From Undibacterium sp. (GTDB lineage: Bacteria; Pseudomonadota; Gammaproteobacteria; Burkholderiales; Burkholderiaceae_D): a DNA stretch of 60,053 nt. A model generated the notes under the pieces. That model was not told where the DNA came from. It saw only the letters and a program-made list of their open reading frames with translations, and made no database searches. The stretch covers positions 1 through 60,053 of the forward strand of contig JANXTO010000085.1 of the NCBI GenBank assembly GCA_025352365.1. The letters run 5' to 3'. Positions 17,980 through 26,924 of this stretch are shown here, one piece after another. Made by a program: the position numbers and the translations under genes. The first letter of the stretch is position 1; each line of letters starts with the position of its first letter.

Positions 17980-19113
17980 ATGACTACACAAGAAAACGTT
18001 CTGATTCTCCAAGGTGGAGGTGCTTTGGGTGCCTACCAAGCGGGTGTTTTTGAGCAGCTTCATCAAAACGATATTCAGCTCGACTGGCTGATTGGCACCT
18101 CCATCGGCGCCATCAATTGTGCGCTGATTGCCGGCAATCCTCCAGAGAAGCGGGTTCAACAATTACGGGCCTTTTGGGAAAGCCTGGCACCGCCACTGGC
18201 GTCCAACCAACCCTGGTCGGCATTCACCCCTTTCTTGCAACAATGGGGTATCGCTAATACCTGGAGCAGCTGGACCAGCTCGAACGAAACCATGAACACA
18301 TTGACCAATGGTGTTCCAGGTTTCTTTAAACCGCGGGTTGGTGCTGGCTGGGATATGAATGCGCCAGTGGAGATAGGTCAAAACAGTTTTTATGACACAT
18401 CACCACTTAAAAAAACGCTAGAAAAATACATTGATTTTCAATACCTGAATAAAAGTCCCATACGTATCAGTATCTGCGCAGTAGAAATTACTGGCGGTCA
18501 GATGACGACCTTCGACAGCAAGAAGCAAAAAATCGGACCTGAACACATCATGGCAAGCGGCGCGCTACCACCGGGTTTTCCACCGGTAGAAATCGATGGA
18601 AAGATGTATTGGGACGGCGGCATTTACTCCAACACACCGCTAGAGGTTTTGCTTGATGGCGCACTACAACGCGATGCACTCTGCTTTATGGTAGATCTTT
18701 GGGACCCTAGTGAAGCAGCCCCTAAGACGATGGCAGAAGCTTTGGCACGGTACAAAAATATTCAATACGCCAGTCGTTCAAAAGAACAATTAGCGACACG
18801 CCGCCAACTACAAAATCTGCAAAAAGCGATACGTGGTTTATCTGAGAAGCTTTCTCCGGCTGAACGCAAAAAACCGGAAATACAAGCCCTGATGAAACTG
18901 GGCTGCGATCACACAATCAATGTCGTGCATCTGGTGATGAAGGCGCAAGAACACGATCAGTATTTTAAAGATATTGACTTCAGTACAGAGACAATACAAA
19001 ACCGCTGGCAAGCAGGGCTACATGATGCACAACGGGCTCTGCACCACAAATCCTGGTTACAACCACCGGCACCGCATACAGGTCTAATTATTCACGAATT
19101 ACCGCAGGAATAA
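17980..19113 (+). CDS. Patatin-like phospholipase
   Basis: 377 residues from the ATG at 17980 (MTTQENVLILQGGGALGAY). ATGs at 17929 and 17869 would add a tail with no family likeness; no start has a strong ribosome-binding site. It is a Ser-Asp dyad lipid acyl hydrolase: oxyanion loop GGGALGAYQAG, nucleophile elbow GTSIGAIN and the catalytic DGG in YWDGGIYSNTPL. A helical C-terminal region (about 240-340) is charged. I recall relatives annotated with a C-terminal DUF3734-type domain. It is cytosolic or peripheral, with no signal peptide. It stands alone between htpG and convergent GNAT genes. The lipid substrate is unknown. Confidence 0.9.
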   Translation: MTTQENVLILQGGGALGAYQAGVFEQLHQNDIQLDWLIGTSIGAINCALIAGNPPEKRVQQLRAFWESLAPPLASNQPWSAFTPFLQQWGIANTWSSWTSSNETMNTLTNGVPGFFKPRVGAGWDMNAPVEIGQNSFYDTSPLKKTLEKYIDFQYLNKSPIRISICAVEITGGQMTTFDSKKQKIGPEHIMASGALPPGFPPVEIDGKMYWDGGIYSNTPLEVLLDGALQRDALCFMVDLWDPSEAAPKTMAEALARYKNIQYASRSKEQLATRRQLQNLQKAIRGLSEKLSPAERKKPEIQALMKLGCDHTINVVHLVMKAQEHDQYFKDIDFSTETIQNRWQAGLHDAQRALHHKSWLQPPAPHTGLIIHELPQE

Positions 19114-19234
19114 TTTGATCTTTAGGATAGCCGTTTAAAGAAAGAGTAAAGCAGTGCGCATGGCCTACCCTAATGGATATGCATGCTCATAAATCGTTTC
19201 TTGAATTGCTGTCCGCCCTCCCCTTTTGTTATTC

Positions 19235-19693
19235 TCAGTGAACGAGATTCTTGCTCATAAATACGCTCAAAGGATCGTCGCGATAATCGCCAAACCGACC
19301 ACACACCACATATCCAGCCTGCGTATAAAGGCGTAATGCCTCGGTCTGAAGCGGGCCGGTTTCCAGCATCACTTTCCGGTATTCTGCTTTACGGGCTGCG
19401 GCTTCTAGCAAATTCAGTAATTGTTTCGCCAAACCCTGCCCGCGCCGATCGGGATGCACATACACGCGCTTGATCTCAGCATATTCTGATGCCAGAACAA
19501 GCGCACCACAAGCGACCGCGCGCTGCTCCGAATCACGGGCAACAGCACACATGAGTTGCTGTGCCGAGAGCGCGGCCAGGTCAAGCGAATACACGCTTTC
19601 TACCGGGTACAGACTATGTTGATATGCGTCCAACTCAGCAATCAAAGCCAGCACGTCTGCCTGATCTGGCGATTCCATATTAATAGTAATCAT
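19235..19693 (-). CDS. GNAT-family N-acetyltransferase
   Basis: 152-residue acetyl-CoA-dependent acetyltransferase. The acetyl-CoA loop is in VYVHPDRRGQGLAKQLL (Arg-Arg-Gly-Gln-Gly), followed by LETGPLQTEALRLYTQAGY. It is last in a minus-strand set XRE-cupin, GNAT, GNAT, with 13 bp separating it from the previous GNAT gene, so the two are cotranscribed. The acyl acceptor is unknown. Confidence 0.9.
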   Translation of the reverse strand: MITINMESPDQADVLALIAELDAYQHSLYPVESVYSLDLAALSAQQLMCAVARDSEQRAVACGALVLASEYAEIKRVYVHPDRRGQGLAKQLLNLLEAAARKAEYRKVMLETGPLQTEALRLYTQAGYVVCGRFGDYRDDPLSVFMSKNLVH

Positions 19694-19706
19694 AAAGAGT
19701 ATTGAT

Positions 19707-20276
19707 TTAGATGTTGGTTAAAATCGATTTGAAATAAATCGTAGTCGAGCATAGGCCACCTTGCGGCCATAAGGCATAGTCAGGAATACGCCCGCACAGT
19801 TGCCAGCCAAGCCGCTCATATAAAGATTCCGCACCACCGCCAATTGCGGTATCCAATACCAGCAGCGTCTTCCCCGCGGCATGTGCTGCTTGTTCTGCCG
19901 CCTGCATCAGCGCAGCACCAAGTCCAACTGCACGTGCCCGGCGATGTACCAGTAGCTTAGAAATATCGCCGCGATGTGGCTGGTTTTCAGGTTGACTCAA
20001 TATAGCTTGTACCGTACCGACAATGGCACCAGAGAAGTCTCTGGCAACTAGCAAAAGTCGCTCCTGACGCGCCACGCTGGCAGCAACACCTTGCCAGAAC
20101 GCCTGCGCCTTAGCACGAGATAAAGGCTGCATAAAACTTACCGATGCGCCACCATCGACACAGTCGCTCAGAACATCGCAAAGTGCTGCAATATCGGCAT
20201 GATTATCGAGCGCCTGTAACAGTTGAATTGAATAGTCTGAGGACGTACGGTTTGAAGATGAATAATCTAAGGACAT
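19707..20276 (-). CDS. GNAT-family N-acetyltransferase
   Basis: 189-residue GNAT enzyme with DISKLLVHRRARAVGLGAAL as the acetyl-CoA-binding segment (a variant RARAVGLG loop), followed by LLVLDTAIGGGAESLYERLG. The first 16 residues are Ser-rich and outside the fold. It follows the XRE-cupin gene by 100 bp and precedes a second GNAT by 13 bp, so the upstream regulator may control it. The substrate is unknown. Confidence 0.9.
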   Translation of the reverse strand: MSLDYSSSNRTSSDYSIQLLQALDNHADIAALCDVLSDCVDGGASVSFMQPLSRAKAQAFWQGVAASVARQERLLLVARDFSGAIVGTVQAILSQPENQPHRGDISKLLVHRRARAVGLGAALMQAAEQAAHAAGKTLLVLDTAIGGGAESLYERLGWQLCGRIPDYALWPQGGLCSTTIYFKSILTNI

Positions 20277-20376
20277 AGAGGCTCCTGATGCATTTATAAC
20301 GATGAAGTAATCTAGTGAAAAAATCAGATAAATTCTGATTCATCCGTATTTGATCTTTATTCGAAATGCGCCATGT

Positions 20377-20967
20377 TTAAAGTGATGCGGTGTTAATCGC
20401 AACGACGTAACGTACCGGATGCTTGCTAGAGTTTTGATACACAATCGCATTGTTCTCATCCATCGCCAGACAATCGCCGCTCTCCAGATGATGGCGCACA
20501 TCACCCAAAATAATTTCCAGCGAGCCGTCCAGCACCCAGATCTGCTGATGTATCCCGACTTCACGCAAACCCGCTGCATAAGACACTCTCGCACCGGCAG
20601 GAAACTCGACCTCAACCAACTGGATAGACGAACGGAAATGCGGCGGTGAAATATTCCGGCGACGATAACCTGACTGTGGATCTGTCCACAGTAATTGCGC
20701 CTCGCGCCTTACTAGTGGATTAGCATCTGGCTGCGGCTCTTCAAAAAACGAGGCTAGCGTGACACCCAGACCAAACGATAATTTATCCAGCACCACCGCT
20801 GTCGGACTGCTTTCCCCGCGCTCAATCAAAGAGATCATAGAACGACTGACATTCGACTTGGTCGCCAGTACATCGAGCGACATACCGCGCTCCGCCCGCA
20901 GACTACTCAGCCGGTTTGCAATACGCTGGTTAATGTCGGGCTGTTGAATAGTTTTTTGGTCTTGCAT
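20377..20967 (-). CDS. XRE-family regulator with C-terminal cupin
   Basis: 196-residue transcription factor. An HTH_3 domain occupies about residues 13-68 (RLSSLRAERGMSLDVLATKS and VSRSMISLIERGESSPT). A cupin effector domain lies at about 110-190 (IHQQIWVLDGSLEIILGDVR, then LESGDCLAMDENN). Regulators of this design often control a neighbouring transporter or acetyltransferase. Here two GNAT genes follow on the same strand. AT-rich palindromic DNA (TTAATTATTTTAATTAA, CCAATTTATTGG) directly upstream is a plausible autoregulatory site. Confidence 0.92.
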   Translation of the reverse strand: MQDQKTIQQPDINQRIANRLSSLRAERGMSLDVLATKSNVSRSMISLIERGESSPTAVVLDKLSFGLGVTLASFFEEPQPDANPLVRREAQLLWTDPQSGYRRRNISPPHFRSSIQLVEVEFPAGARVSYAAGLREVGIHQQIWVLDGSLEIILGDVRHHLESGDCLAMDENNAIVYQNSSKHPVRYVVAINTASL

Positions 20968-21106
20968 GGTGTGTGGATTAATTATTTTAATTAATTTCTT
21001 TCATAATAGATTTATTTTCCAATTTATTGGATATTGCGTCAATCGATTTATTTGATAAGCAGTTTTCCGCCGCAATGGATTAAGCATGTGGATTTCTAGC
21101 AAGATA

Positions 21107-21119
21107 TCCGAATATCGGA
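21107..21119. promoter_or_regulatory. Small palindrome TCCGA-ATA-TCGGA
   Basis: 13-bp palindrome in the divergent region between the XRE-cupin gene and the esterase gene. It could be an operator for either; there is no direct support beyond symmetry. Confidence 0.25.
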
Positions 21120-21266
21120 ATTAATAACAACACAAGACTATCAAAGCACTGACTTGGCACATTCGCTAGCATCCAAGCTCAATTGATCGTGTTAGTGTTC
21201 GTGCTCACATCAGCGCCACGTCAGCACCACTTCATCCAGCAACCGTTTCATTCCAGAGGTCTTTTA

Positions 21267-22274
21267 ATGAAAAGTGTCTTACGCTTTCTTGGGTTTTGTC
21301 TTTTGGGTTTGATTACCTTGATAGCGATAGCTGGTCTACTATTTGACTACTTCATTTACTCACCTGAACCAGAACTTCCAAAGCTGTCCGGCACACTGGC
21401 TAAGGCGTCCATCGAAGTAGGCGGACTCAAGCGTACTTACTTGACCTACGTACCGAAAGGACTGACAGAAGGAGCGCCGCTGGTGATGGTGATGCATGGC
21501 TCAGGTGAGGACGGCGCGCAAATTCGGATTGATACCGGATATGGATATGAGCGTCTCGCCGACCAACATGGCTTCGCAGTCGTCTACCCTAACTCCTACA
21601 GTTTTGACTGGAATGACTGTAGCAAAGTTGGTGACTTCAGCGCAAACGGGCGCGAGGTAGACGATGTTGGCTTTTTAAGCGCACTGGCTGGCAAACTGAT
21701 CACAGAGATTCATGTCAACCCAGACCGCGTGTTTGCGACTGGTGTTTCGTCTGGTGGTTTTATGTCGATTCGCCTTGCGCTGGAAGCGCCTTCCCGGTTT
21801 CGCGCGGTTGCAGCTGTATCCGCAAACGTACCGTCACCCGAGAATTTTAAATGTCAGCCTGCCCAGCAACTTGCGTCCGGTAATTCAGGTACATCAGTCA
21901 TGATCATGAATGGCACCAAGGACCCTCTGGTCCCGTTCAATGGCGGAGAATCCAGCCTCCTGGGCTTGTTTTACAAGGGTGGCAATGTGCGCTCATCTCA
22001 AGAATCAGTTCAATACTTTGCCGACCTCAATCATCTCACCGGCAAACCAGTAACAAAGCTGAGCACAGCGGCAGACGGTGTGAATGTCGAACAGTTTTTA
22101 TGGCGTAACGATACTAAAGTGGAAGTGGAGCTGGTTGCAATTCAAGGCGGTGGGCATGGACTCCCCCAACCTTACTTCCGTCGTCCGCGATTATTAGGCC
22201 CATCCCCCATGGCACCGGATGGCACCGCAATGGTGTGGGCTTTTTTTGAACGACAATCATCGCTAACGCAATAA
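21267..22274 (+). CDS. Membrane-anchored/exported esterase of the PHB depolymerase (LpqC-like) family
   Basis: 335 residues from the ATG at 21267, chosen because AGAGGTC precedes it; the longer frame from 21183 has no such site. One N-terminal hydrophobic helix (FLGFCLLGLITLIAIAGLLF) anchors or exports it. The alpha/beta-hydrolase core has VMVMHGSGEDGA, nucleophile Ser in GVSSGGFMS, Asp in GTKDPLVPF and His in GGGHGLP. This matches the esterase/PHB depolymerase/feruloyl esterase group. It may act on polyesters or aromatic esters in the periplasm; the substrate is not determinable. Confidence 0.85.
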   Translation: MKSVLRFLGFCLLGLITLIAIAGLLFDYFIYSPEPELPKLSGTLAKASIEVGGLKRTYLTYVPKGLTEGAPLVMVMHGSGEDGAQIRIDTGYGYERLADQHGFAVVYPNSYSFDWNDCSKVGDFSANGREVDDVGFLSALAGKLITEIHVNPDRVFATGVSSGGFMSIRLALEAPSRFRAVAAVSANVPSPENFKCQPAQQLASGNSGTSVMIMNGTKDPLVPFNGGESSLLGLFYKGGNVRSSQESVQYFADLNHLTGKPVTKLSTAADGVNVEQFLWRNDTKVEVELVAIQGGGHGLPQPYFRRPRLLGPSPMAPDGTAMVWAFFERQSSLTQ

Positions 22275-22402
22275 AATAAGCTCAGCGACAAACAAAAATC
22301 TGATGCCAACAAGGAAAAAGTCATATAAGCATGATCTGATTTCATCAAAGTAGTCACTTCGGTTAATATGCTTGCACTTTCTATTCTTACGCTAAAAATA
22401 TT

Positions 22403-22879
22403 ATGAAAATTGATAAAGACACCGCCGTCACCCTGCGCTTTACTGTCGCCGAGAGCAACGGTAAAGTCATTGAAAACGGCAAAACTCCAATCGCTTATTT
22501 ACACGGTGGTTATGACAATTTATTACCAAAAATAGAAGCTGCCTTGCAAGATCAGGAAGTCGGATTTAAAGCCACCCTGGATTTGACACCAGAAGATGCA
22601 TTTGGTCTGCGTGATGAAAGTTTGCTGAGAACAATTTCCAAGAAAGATTTCCCTCCTGGCGTCAAAGTAGGTGCGTCTATGCAAGGACATACCGATGCGG
22701 GCGAGGAAACCATTTACACCGTACTTAAAATCAAAGGCGATCAAGTCATGCTCGACGCCAATCACCCGCTAGCAGGCAAATCCTTGCGTGTAGGCTTACA
22801 AGTATTAGGAGTACGCGCAGCGACCGCGGAAGAAATTATGCATGGTCATGTGCATGGTGATCACGGGCATCAGCATTAA
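22403..22879 (+). CDS. slyD: FKBP-type peptidyl-prolyl isomerase, SlyD type
   Basis: 158-residue cytosolic peptidyl-prolyl isomerase and metallochaperone. The FKBP halves are split by an insert-in-flap domain (ATLDLTPEDAFGLRDESLL...). The final HGHVHGDHGHQH is the metal-binding tail used in nickel handling by SlyD proteins. That fits an organism with urease and perhaps hydrogenase, though ureEFG lies 16 kb away. It is a single gene with a weak hairpin after its stop. Confidence 0.92.
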   Translation: MKIDKDTAVTLRFTVAESNGKVIENGKTPIAYLHGGYDNLLPKIEAALQDQEVGFKATLDLTPEDAFGLRDESLLRTISKKDFPPGVKVGASMQGHTDAGEETIYTVLKIKGDQVMLDANHPLAGKSLRVGLQVLGVRAATAEEIMHGHVHGDHGHQH

Positions 22880-22880
22880 C

Positions 22881-22930
22881 ACTAAAGAGGCAGCATCACT
22901 AAATTTAGGCGCTGCTACCGCTTTAGTTTG
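22881..22930 (+). terminator. Possible terminator-like hairpin after slyD
   Basis: ACTAAAG (22881-22887) pairs with CTTTAGT (22921-22927), with an inner GCAGC/GCTGC pairing. There is only a short T-run, so the call is weak. Confidence 0.35.
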
Positions 22931-23082
22931 TATCTCCGATGAAATGCGTCATGCGCACCGATGGATAAAACTTAAACTAATATTGATTAGTACGCGCAAC
23001 TCGCTCTAGCACCCTACAAAAATTGACTTCAGTTAGACGCAATTTTCATCACGTTGACTGACACGCTTTATCAACTCAAATA

Positions 23083-23850
23083 TCACCACAATTTTGCCAA
23101 CGGCATAACCAACCCAGTGAATAAAGATAAATCTGGTGATGCCTTATTCAAGCCTTTGGCAAAACCAAAATCAATCGTCAGTTTATTATTCGGGCTGTAG
23201 GTTAATGCAGCCAAAGCTTGGGCAGTGTCGTCGGTGCCGCGTCTGCGTGTGCCGCTGAGTTCTGCCGTGACACCCCATTTTTCAGTGACGGCTAGTGATG
23301 CGGATGTTGAAATACCTGTTTGCGTACTGGCAGTACCGGGATCGACCAAGCCCAAACGCGTAAAATTAAGGTTAGCATCTATATGCAGTTTGCCGATGTC
23401 TTTACTATAAATTCCATTCACGCTGTAATCTGTTTTGCCACTACCGATCGTATTTTTAGCGGTGGGGACTTTGACGCCAAACTCCAGTCCAAATGCGGTA
23501 TCGTCATTCATCAAGAAGGCACGCTTTAATACCAGCGTGGTATCACCCAAGCTGCGCTCACGGTTGCCCTGATCATCCGATGACGAAACTATGGCCTCAC
23601 CGCCGATCAACACCCCCCATTGCGGATTAAACGCCAGCTTTAATTGGTAAGGCAAACTATCTCGTCTGACCCCATCTTGCCTGGTGCTAAGCAGACCCAA
23701 TTCCAGTTCTAATTGTCCTGGAAACGGTAATTGTGCTGGACTCGATACCGAGGGGCGGTACGGCGTAACCTCTTCATCATCGGCGTAAGCATAAGCGCAA
23801 CAACTGAGCAGAGCGAGCAGACTGGTGGTGATCAGATATGTGCGCGGCAT
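23083..23850 (-). CDS. Exported outer-membrane-type beta protein (transporter-like)
   Basis: 255-residue secreted protein. A signal peptide (MPRTYLITTSLLALLSCCAYA) is followed by alternating amphipathic beta strands with turns (LELELGLLSTRQDGV, GLEFGVKVPTAKN, ISTSASLAVTEKWGVTAELS). The C-terminus ends ...GLVMPLAKLW. This resembles the putative MetA-pathway/phenol-degradation outer membrane transporter family. No partner genes adjoin it, and the role is unknown. Confidence 0.75.
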   Translation of the reverse strand: MPRTYLITTSLLALLSCCAYAYADDEEVTPYRPSVSSPAQLPFPGQLELELGLLSTRQDGVRRDSLPYQLKLAFNPQWGVLIGGEAIVSSSDDQGNRERSLGDTTLVLKRAFLMNDDTAFGLEFGVKVPTAKNTIGSGKTDYSVNGIYSKDIGKLHIDANLNFTRLGLVDPGTASTQTGISTSASLAVTEKWGVTAELSGTRRRGTDDTAQALAALTYSPNNKLTIDFGFAKGLNKASPDLSLFTGLVMPLAKLW

Positions 23851-23998
23851 TCTTTATGTCCTATGTCATGGTGAGGCGAAGCGACAAGTTTAAAAATTGA
23901 GGGGTGGCGATCGCTGGTGGAACTGAGAACATTTATAGCTAAATGCCGATCAAAACATTCTTGCTATATTGTTACAGATAAATTCATTTTGACAAAAT

Positions 23999-24027
23999 AA
24001 AAACCCTCGCCATCAGCGAGGGTTTTT
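23999..24027. terminator. Intrinsic terminator
   Basis: Perfect 12-base arms AAAAACCCTCGC / GCGAGGGTTTTT around CATCA, with T-rich flanks on both strands. It lies downstream of the minus-strand glycine-zipper gene. Confidence 0.85.
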
Positions 24028-24075
24028 GCAACATCAATACTAAAAAGTATAAATGCAGTTCGAATAAAAAATAGT

Positions 24076-24525
24076 TTAATGAGTGACGCGGGTAGTTCTG
24101 CCGCTTGACAATAAACGAATGCGATCACCTGGACGGAACAATTCGTCTGCATCTTGTGTAATTGCTTTAATCTCGCCGTTATCAAGTCTAACGGTAATTT
24201 CAAAACCCTTAGATTTATTCATATTACCCTCGACGGCCTGGCCTATCATGCCACCTGCAACTGCACCCAAAATACCGGCAGCGATAGAACCGTTACCTTT
24301 ACCGATGCTGGAGCCAGCAGCGATTCCGCCGACAGCCGCACCTGCAACGGTACCAACACCACTTTGGCCTTTGTCGATGGTAACTTCACGGACAGATTCC
24401 ACTACACCCATACGTACCGATTGCTCATTTTGAGTCTGACCAGGACGATATACGCTATTGGAAGTTGGCGGTACTGCGCAAGCACTTAATGCGACTACGG
24501 CAGTAAGAACGATAATTTTTTTCAA
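24076..24525 (-). CDS. Glycine-zipper outer-membrane lipoprotein (SlyB-like)
   Basis: 149 residues from a TTG at 24525, chosen because GGAG lies 6 bases upstream and LKKIIVLTAVVALSAC then forms a lipoprotein signal with lipobox LSAC. Starting further up would spoil the signal peptide. After the lipobox come SVRMGVVESVREVTI and a glycine zipper (GTVAGAAVGGIAAGSSIGKG and AGILGAVAGGMIGQAVE), then a small beta domain with DADELFRPGDRIRLL. This is the SlyB/Pcp outer-membrane lipoprotein pattern, linked in enterobacteria to envelope stress. Confidence 0.88.
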   Translation of the reverse strand: MKKIIVLTAVVALSACAVPPTSNSVYRPGQTQNEQSVRMGVVESVREVTIDKGQSGVGTVAGAAVGGIAAGSSIGKGNGSIAAGILGAVAGGMIGQAVEGNMNKSKGFEITVRLDNGEIKAITQDADELFRPGDRIRLLSSGRTTRVTH

Positions 24526-24830
24526 GATAATCTCCAGTAGATGTATAAAAACGATAAAAGTGGCATTAAAAATCAACCCGCAATCTACGCTTGAGTGATT
24601 GAATTTAGGCGAAATGATTTGTTAATTGACACTATTTTAATCTAAACACGTGTTGGACAAACACACGATGGCAATCGTTCCGTGGCTAAAGTCACTGCAT
24701 TCTGATTTTTGAGCTTAATTTGTTAAAAATGATGTCTAAATTAAATGATTATCAAAAGATAATTACTCATATCAGCAATAAGTCTGGCTACTGAACCAAG
24801 CAACTTATCAGATACTTTTACTAAGCAAGC

Positions 24831-25322
24831 TTAATAAGCAATGTTAAACCGACGATATAAAAATCCCAGCACAAACAAGGGACCAATTAATAAAAATCGC
24901 AGATCGTCAAAGAACGACGGTTTTTTTCCCTCTATCTTATGGCCTATAAACTGACCAACCCAGGCTAATACGAAGATACCCAATGCAGATGGTAAAACCC
25001 ATCCAGACGGCAATAAATAAAGTATGCCCAACATCAATACGGACATCAGACTCATGCCAATAGCAAATGGTACAGATAAAGAGATGTAGTACACCAATGC
25101 CAGCAGCGTCGCACCTATAGAAATCATCGGATGTATAGCCCAAAGTAAACCTAAAACTGTCCACACAATCACTGGGACGCAGACAAAATGGATATATTCA
25201 TTGGTAGGATTTTGATGACTTTCGGCATATTTTTCTAACAATTGCTCCACCGCGCGTGCGCCAGTGCTGGATTTAATCGCAGCTGTTGGCGTAGAAGCCG
25301 GATTACTATTGGTTTTATTCAT
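24831..25322 (-). CDS. DUF962/Mpo1-like membrane protein
   Basis: 163 residues from the ATG at 25322, which has AAGGAG upstream. After a polar N-terminus comes YAESHQNPTNEYIHFVCVPV, which contains the HxxPxNxxxH motif of the family, then four hydrophobic helices. Yeast Mpo1 is an iron-dependent dioxygenase that shortens 2-hydroxy fatty acids. The bacterial homologues are uncharacterised as far as I know, so only membership is claimed. It is divergent from the DNA glycosylase gene. Confidence 0.82.
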   Translation of the reverse strand: MNKTNSNPASTPTAAIKSSTGARAVEQLLEKYAESHQNPTNEYIHFVCVPVIVWTVLGLLWAIHPMISIGATLLALVYYISLSVPFAIGMSLMSVLMLGILYLLPSGWVLPSALGIFVLAWVGQFIGHKIEGKKPSFFDDLRFLLIGPLFVLGFLYRRFNIAY

Positions 25323-25472
25323 ACTGTTCTCCTTGATATTATTATTGACCACTATCGCGCTCAAACAACGCACAAACAAACATGTTTTGATGCATCTCAT
25401 CGAACATGATCATCCTTTTATTTTAATCGGTATTTCCATAAAACTAAATTATTTAGCTAACGTCTTATATGT

Positions 25473-25961
25473 ATGAAAAATCAGTCTGTATTATCCAGCT
25501 TTCCGCCAGTAATCAACTTGCAAACGCACACCTTAGTGCTTGGTAGTTTTCCAGGTAAAAAATCATTAGAAATACAGCAATACTATGGATTTAAATACAA
25601 CCAGTTCTGGCGTCTGATGTCCGCAGTTACTAGCGAGAATCTGGTCACCCTTGATTATGCCGGGCGCCTGTCGCGGTTGCTTGCTCACGGATTTGGTTTG
25701 TGGGATGTGATTGATGCTTGCGATCGTGTTGGCAGCTTGGACTCGGATATTCGCAATGCTAAAGTCAATGATTTTTCTCTTTTAAAACAAGAATATCCTG
25801 CCCTGCGGCGCATAGGATTTAATGGAAAGACATCAGCCAAGTTTGCGCCACAATTTGCTGCTGTCGGTTTTGACACCTTGCTTTTACCATCCTCCTCGCC
25901 TGCTTATGCCATGCGGAGTTTTGAAGAAAAACTAGTTGATTGGCTGGCGCTTAAAGACTAA
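25473..25961 (+). CDS. DNA-deoxyinosine (hypoxanthine) glycosylase, UDG superfamily
   Basis: 162-residue base-excision repair enzyme. LVLGSFPGKKSLEIQQYYGF followed by NQFWRLM is the signature of the hypoxanthine-DNA glycosylase branch of the uracil-DNA glycosylase superfamily. GLWDVIDACDRVGSLDSDI and LLLPSSSPAYA are the later conserved blocks. It removes deaminated adenine (hypoxanthine) from DNA. The length is normal and the gene stands alone. Confidence 0.88.
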   Translation: MKNQSVLSSFPPVINLQTHTLVLGSFPGKKSLEIQQYYGFKYNQFWRLMSAVTSENLVTLDYAGRLSRLLAHGFGLWDVIDACDRVGSLDSDIRNAKVNDFSLLKQEYPALRRIGFNGKTSAKFAPQFAAVGFDTLLLPSSSPAYAMRSFEEKLVDWLALKD

Positions 25962-26076
25962 TTTTTACCGCCACCAATCAGCTTAGAGGCGTAAAAAACC
26001 AGATCATCATGTAGTTTTTTGTAAAGAGTGTCCATGAAATGACTTTTTTGTTCTCAGTAATCAGTAAAATACTTAC

Positions 26077-26901
26077 ATGCTAATCAAACGAAAATCTATA
26101 GAAGCCGAAGCCAACTATCGCTCCGGCCCCAGAGCTGCTGCAACTACAGCCCAGAAGTCACCGCGCAAAGCCAAATTTGCCCCGATCACTTTGTCTGAAC
26201 TGGACGGTGTGCGCTATCTGCATTTTGGTACGCAGTGGGTACAAGGTGCGATGCGCTTACGAAAACCCGACTGGCTAGAGCTGGAATACGCGCAACAAAT
26301 GATGGTTTGGATGTTGTTCGTCACCGAGCCCAAGTACATTGTGCAATTAGGTCTGGGTACGGGTGCATTGACCAAATTCTGTTATCGCCAGTTTCCACAA
26401 GCGCACATTACCGCGGTTGATCTAAACCCTGCCGTCATTGCTATTTGCGAGAGTATGTTTAAGCTGCCAGCCAATGATGAGCGTCTTAATGTTGTTGAGA
26501 TGGACGCCTTAGATTTCGTCAATGATCCGGGTAATGAAGGACAAATCGATATCATGCAAGTCGATTTGTACGACGCAACAGCGAAAGGGCCGGTATTAGA
26601 TACCGCCGAATTTTACGAAGCCTGCGCTGCTTGCCTGACACCAAACGGACTCCTGACTGTCAACTTATTTGGCGACCATCCAAGCTATGCTAAAAATGTA
26701 AAAGCACTACGCTTTGCTTTTGATAACGTACTCTGTTTGCCAGAAGTACACGATGGCAACGTCGTCGCCATTGCCTTCAAATCTGCCATCAAACTGGATT
26801 TTCCGGTACTGTATGAACGCGCAGCAATCATCAAAGAAATCAGTAAACTACCTGCAAAATCTTGGGTAGATGGATTAAAAGAAACTGCAAAGTCCACCTG
26901 A
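26077..26901 (+). CDS. Spermidine-synthase-like methyltransferase-fold protein
   Basis: 274 residues. After a basic leader (to about residue 35) comes a Rossmann domain related to polyamine aminopropyltransferases: QLGLGTGALTKFCYRQFP (nucleotide-substrate loop), ITAVDLNPAVIAIC, then DIMQVDLYDATAKG and FYEACAACLTPNGLLTVNLF. Many bacterial relatives do not make spermidine, so the reaction is open. The pilB/gspE-like gene starts 23 bp after its stop, so the two are likely cotranscribed. Confidence 0.8.
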   Translation: MLIKRKSIEAEANYRSGPRAAATTAQKSPRKAKFAPITLSELDGVRYLHFGTQWVQGAMRLRKPDWLELEYAQQMMVWMLFVTEPKYIVQLGLGTGALTKFCYRQFPQAHITAVDLNPAVIAICESMFKLPANDERLNVVEMDALDFVNDPGNEGQIDIMQVDLYDATAKGPVLDTAEFYEACAACLTPNGLLTVNLFGDHPSYAKNVKALRFAFDNVLCLPEVHDGNVVAIAFKSAIKLDFPVLYERAAIIKEISKLPAKSWVDGLKETAKST

Positions 26902-26924
26902 ACATTGTCTACATCGAGAACAAA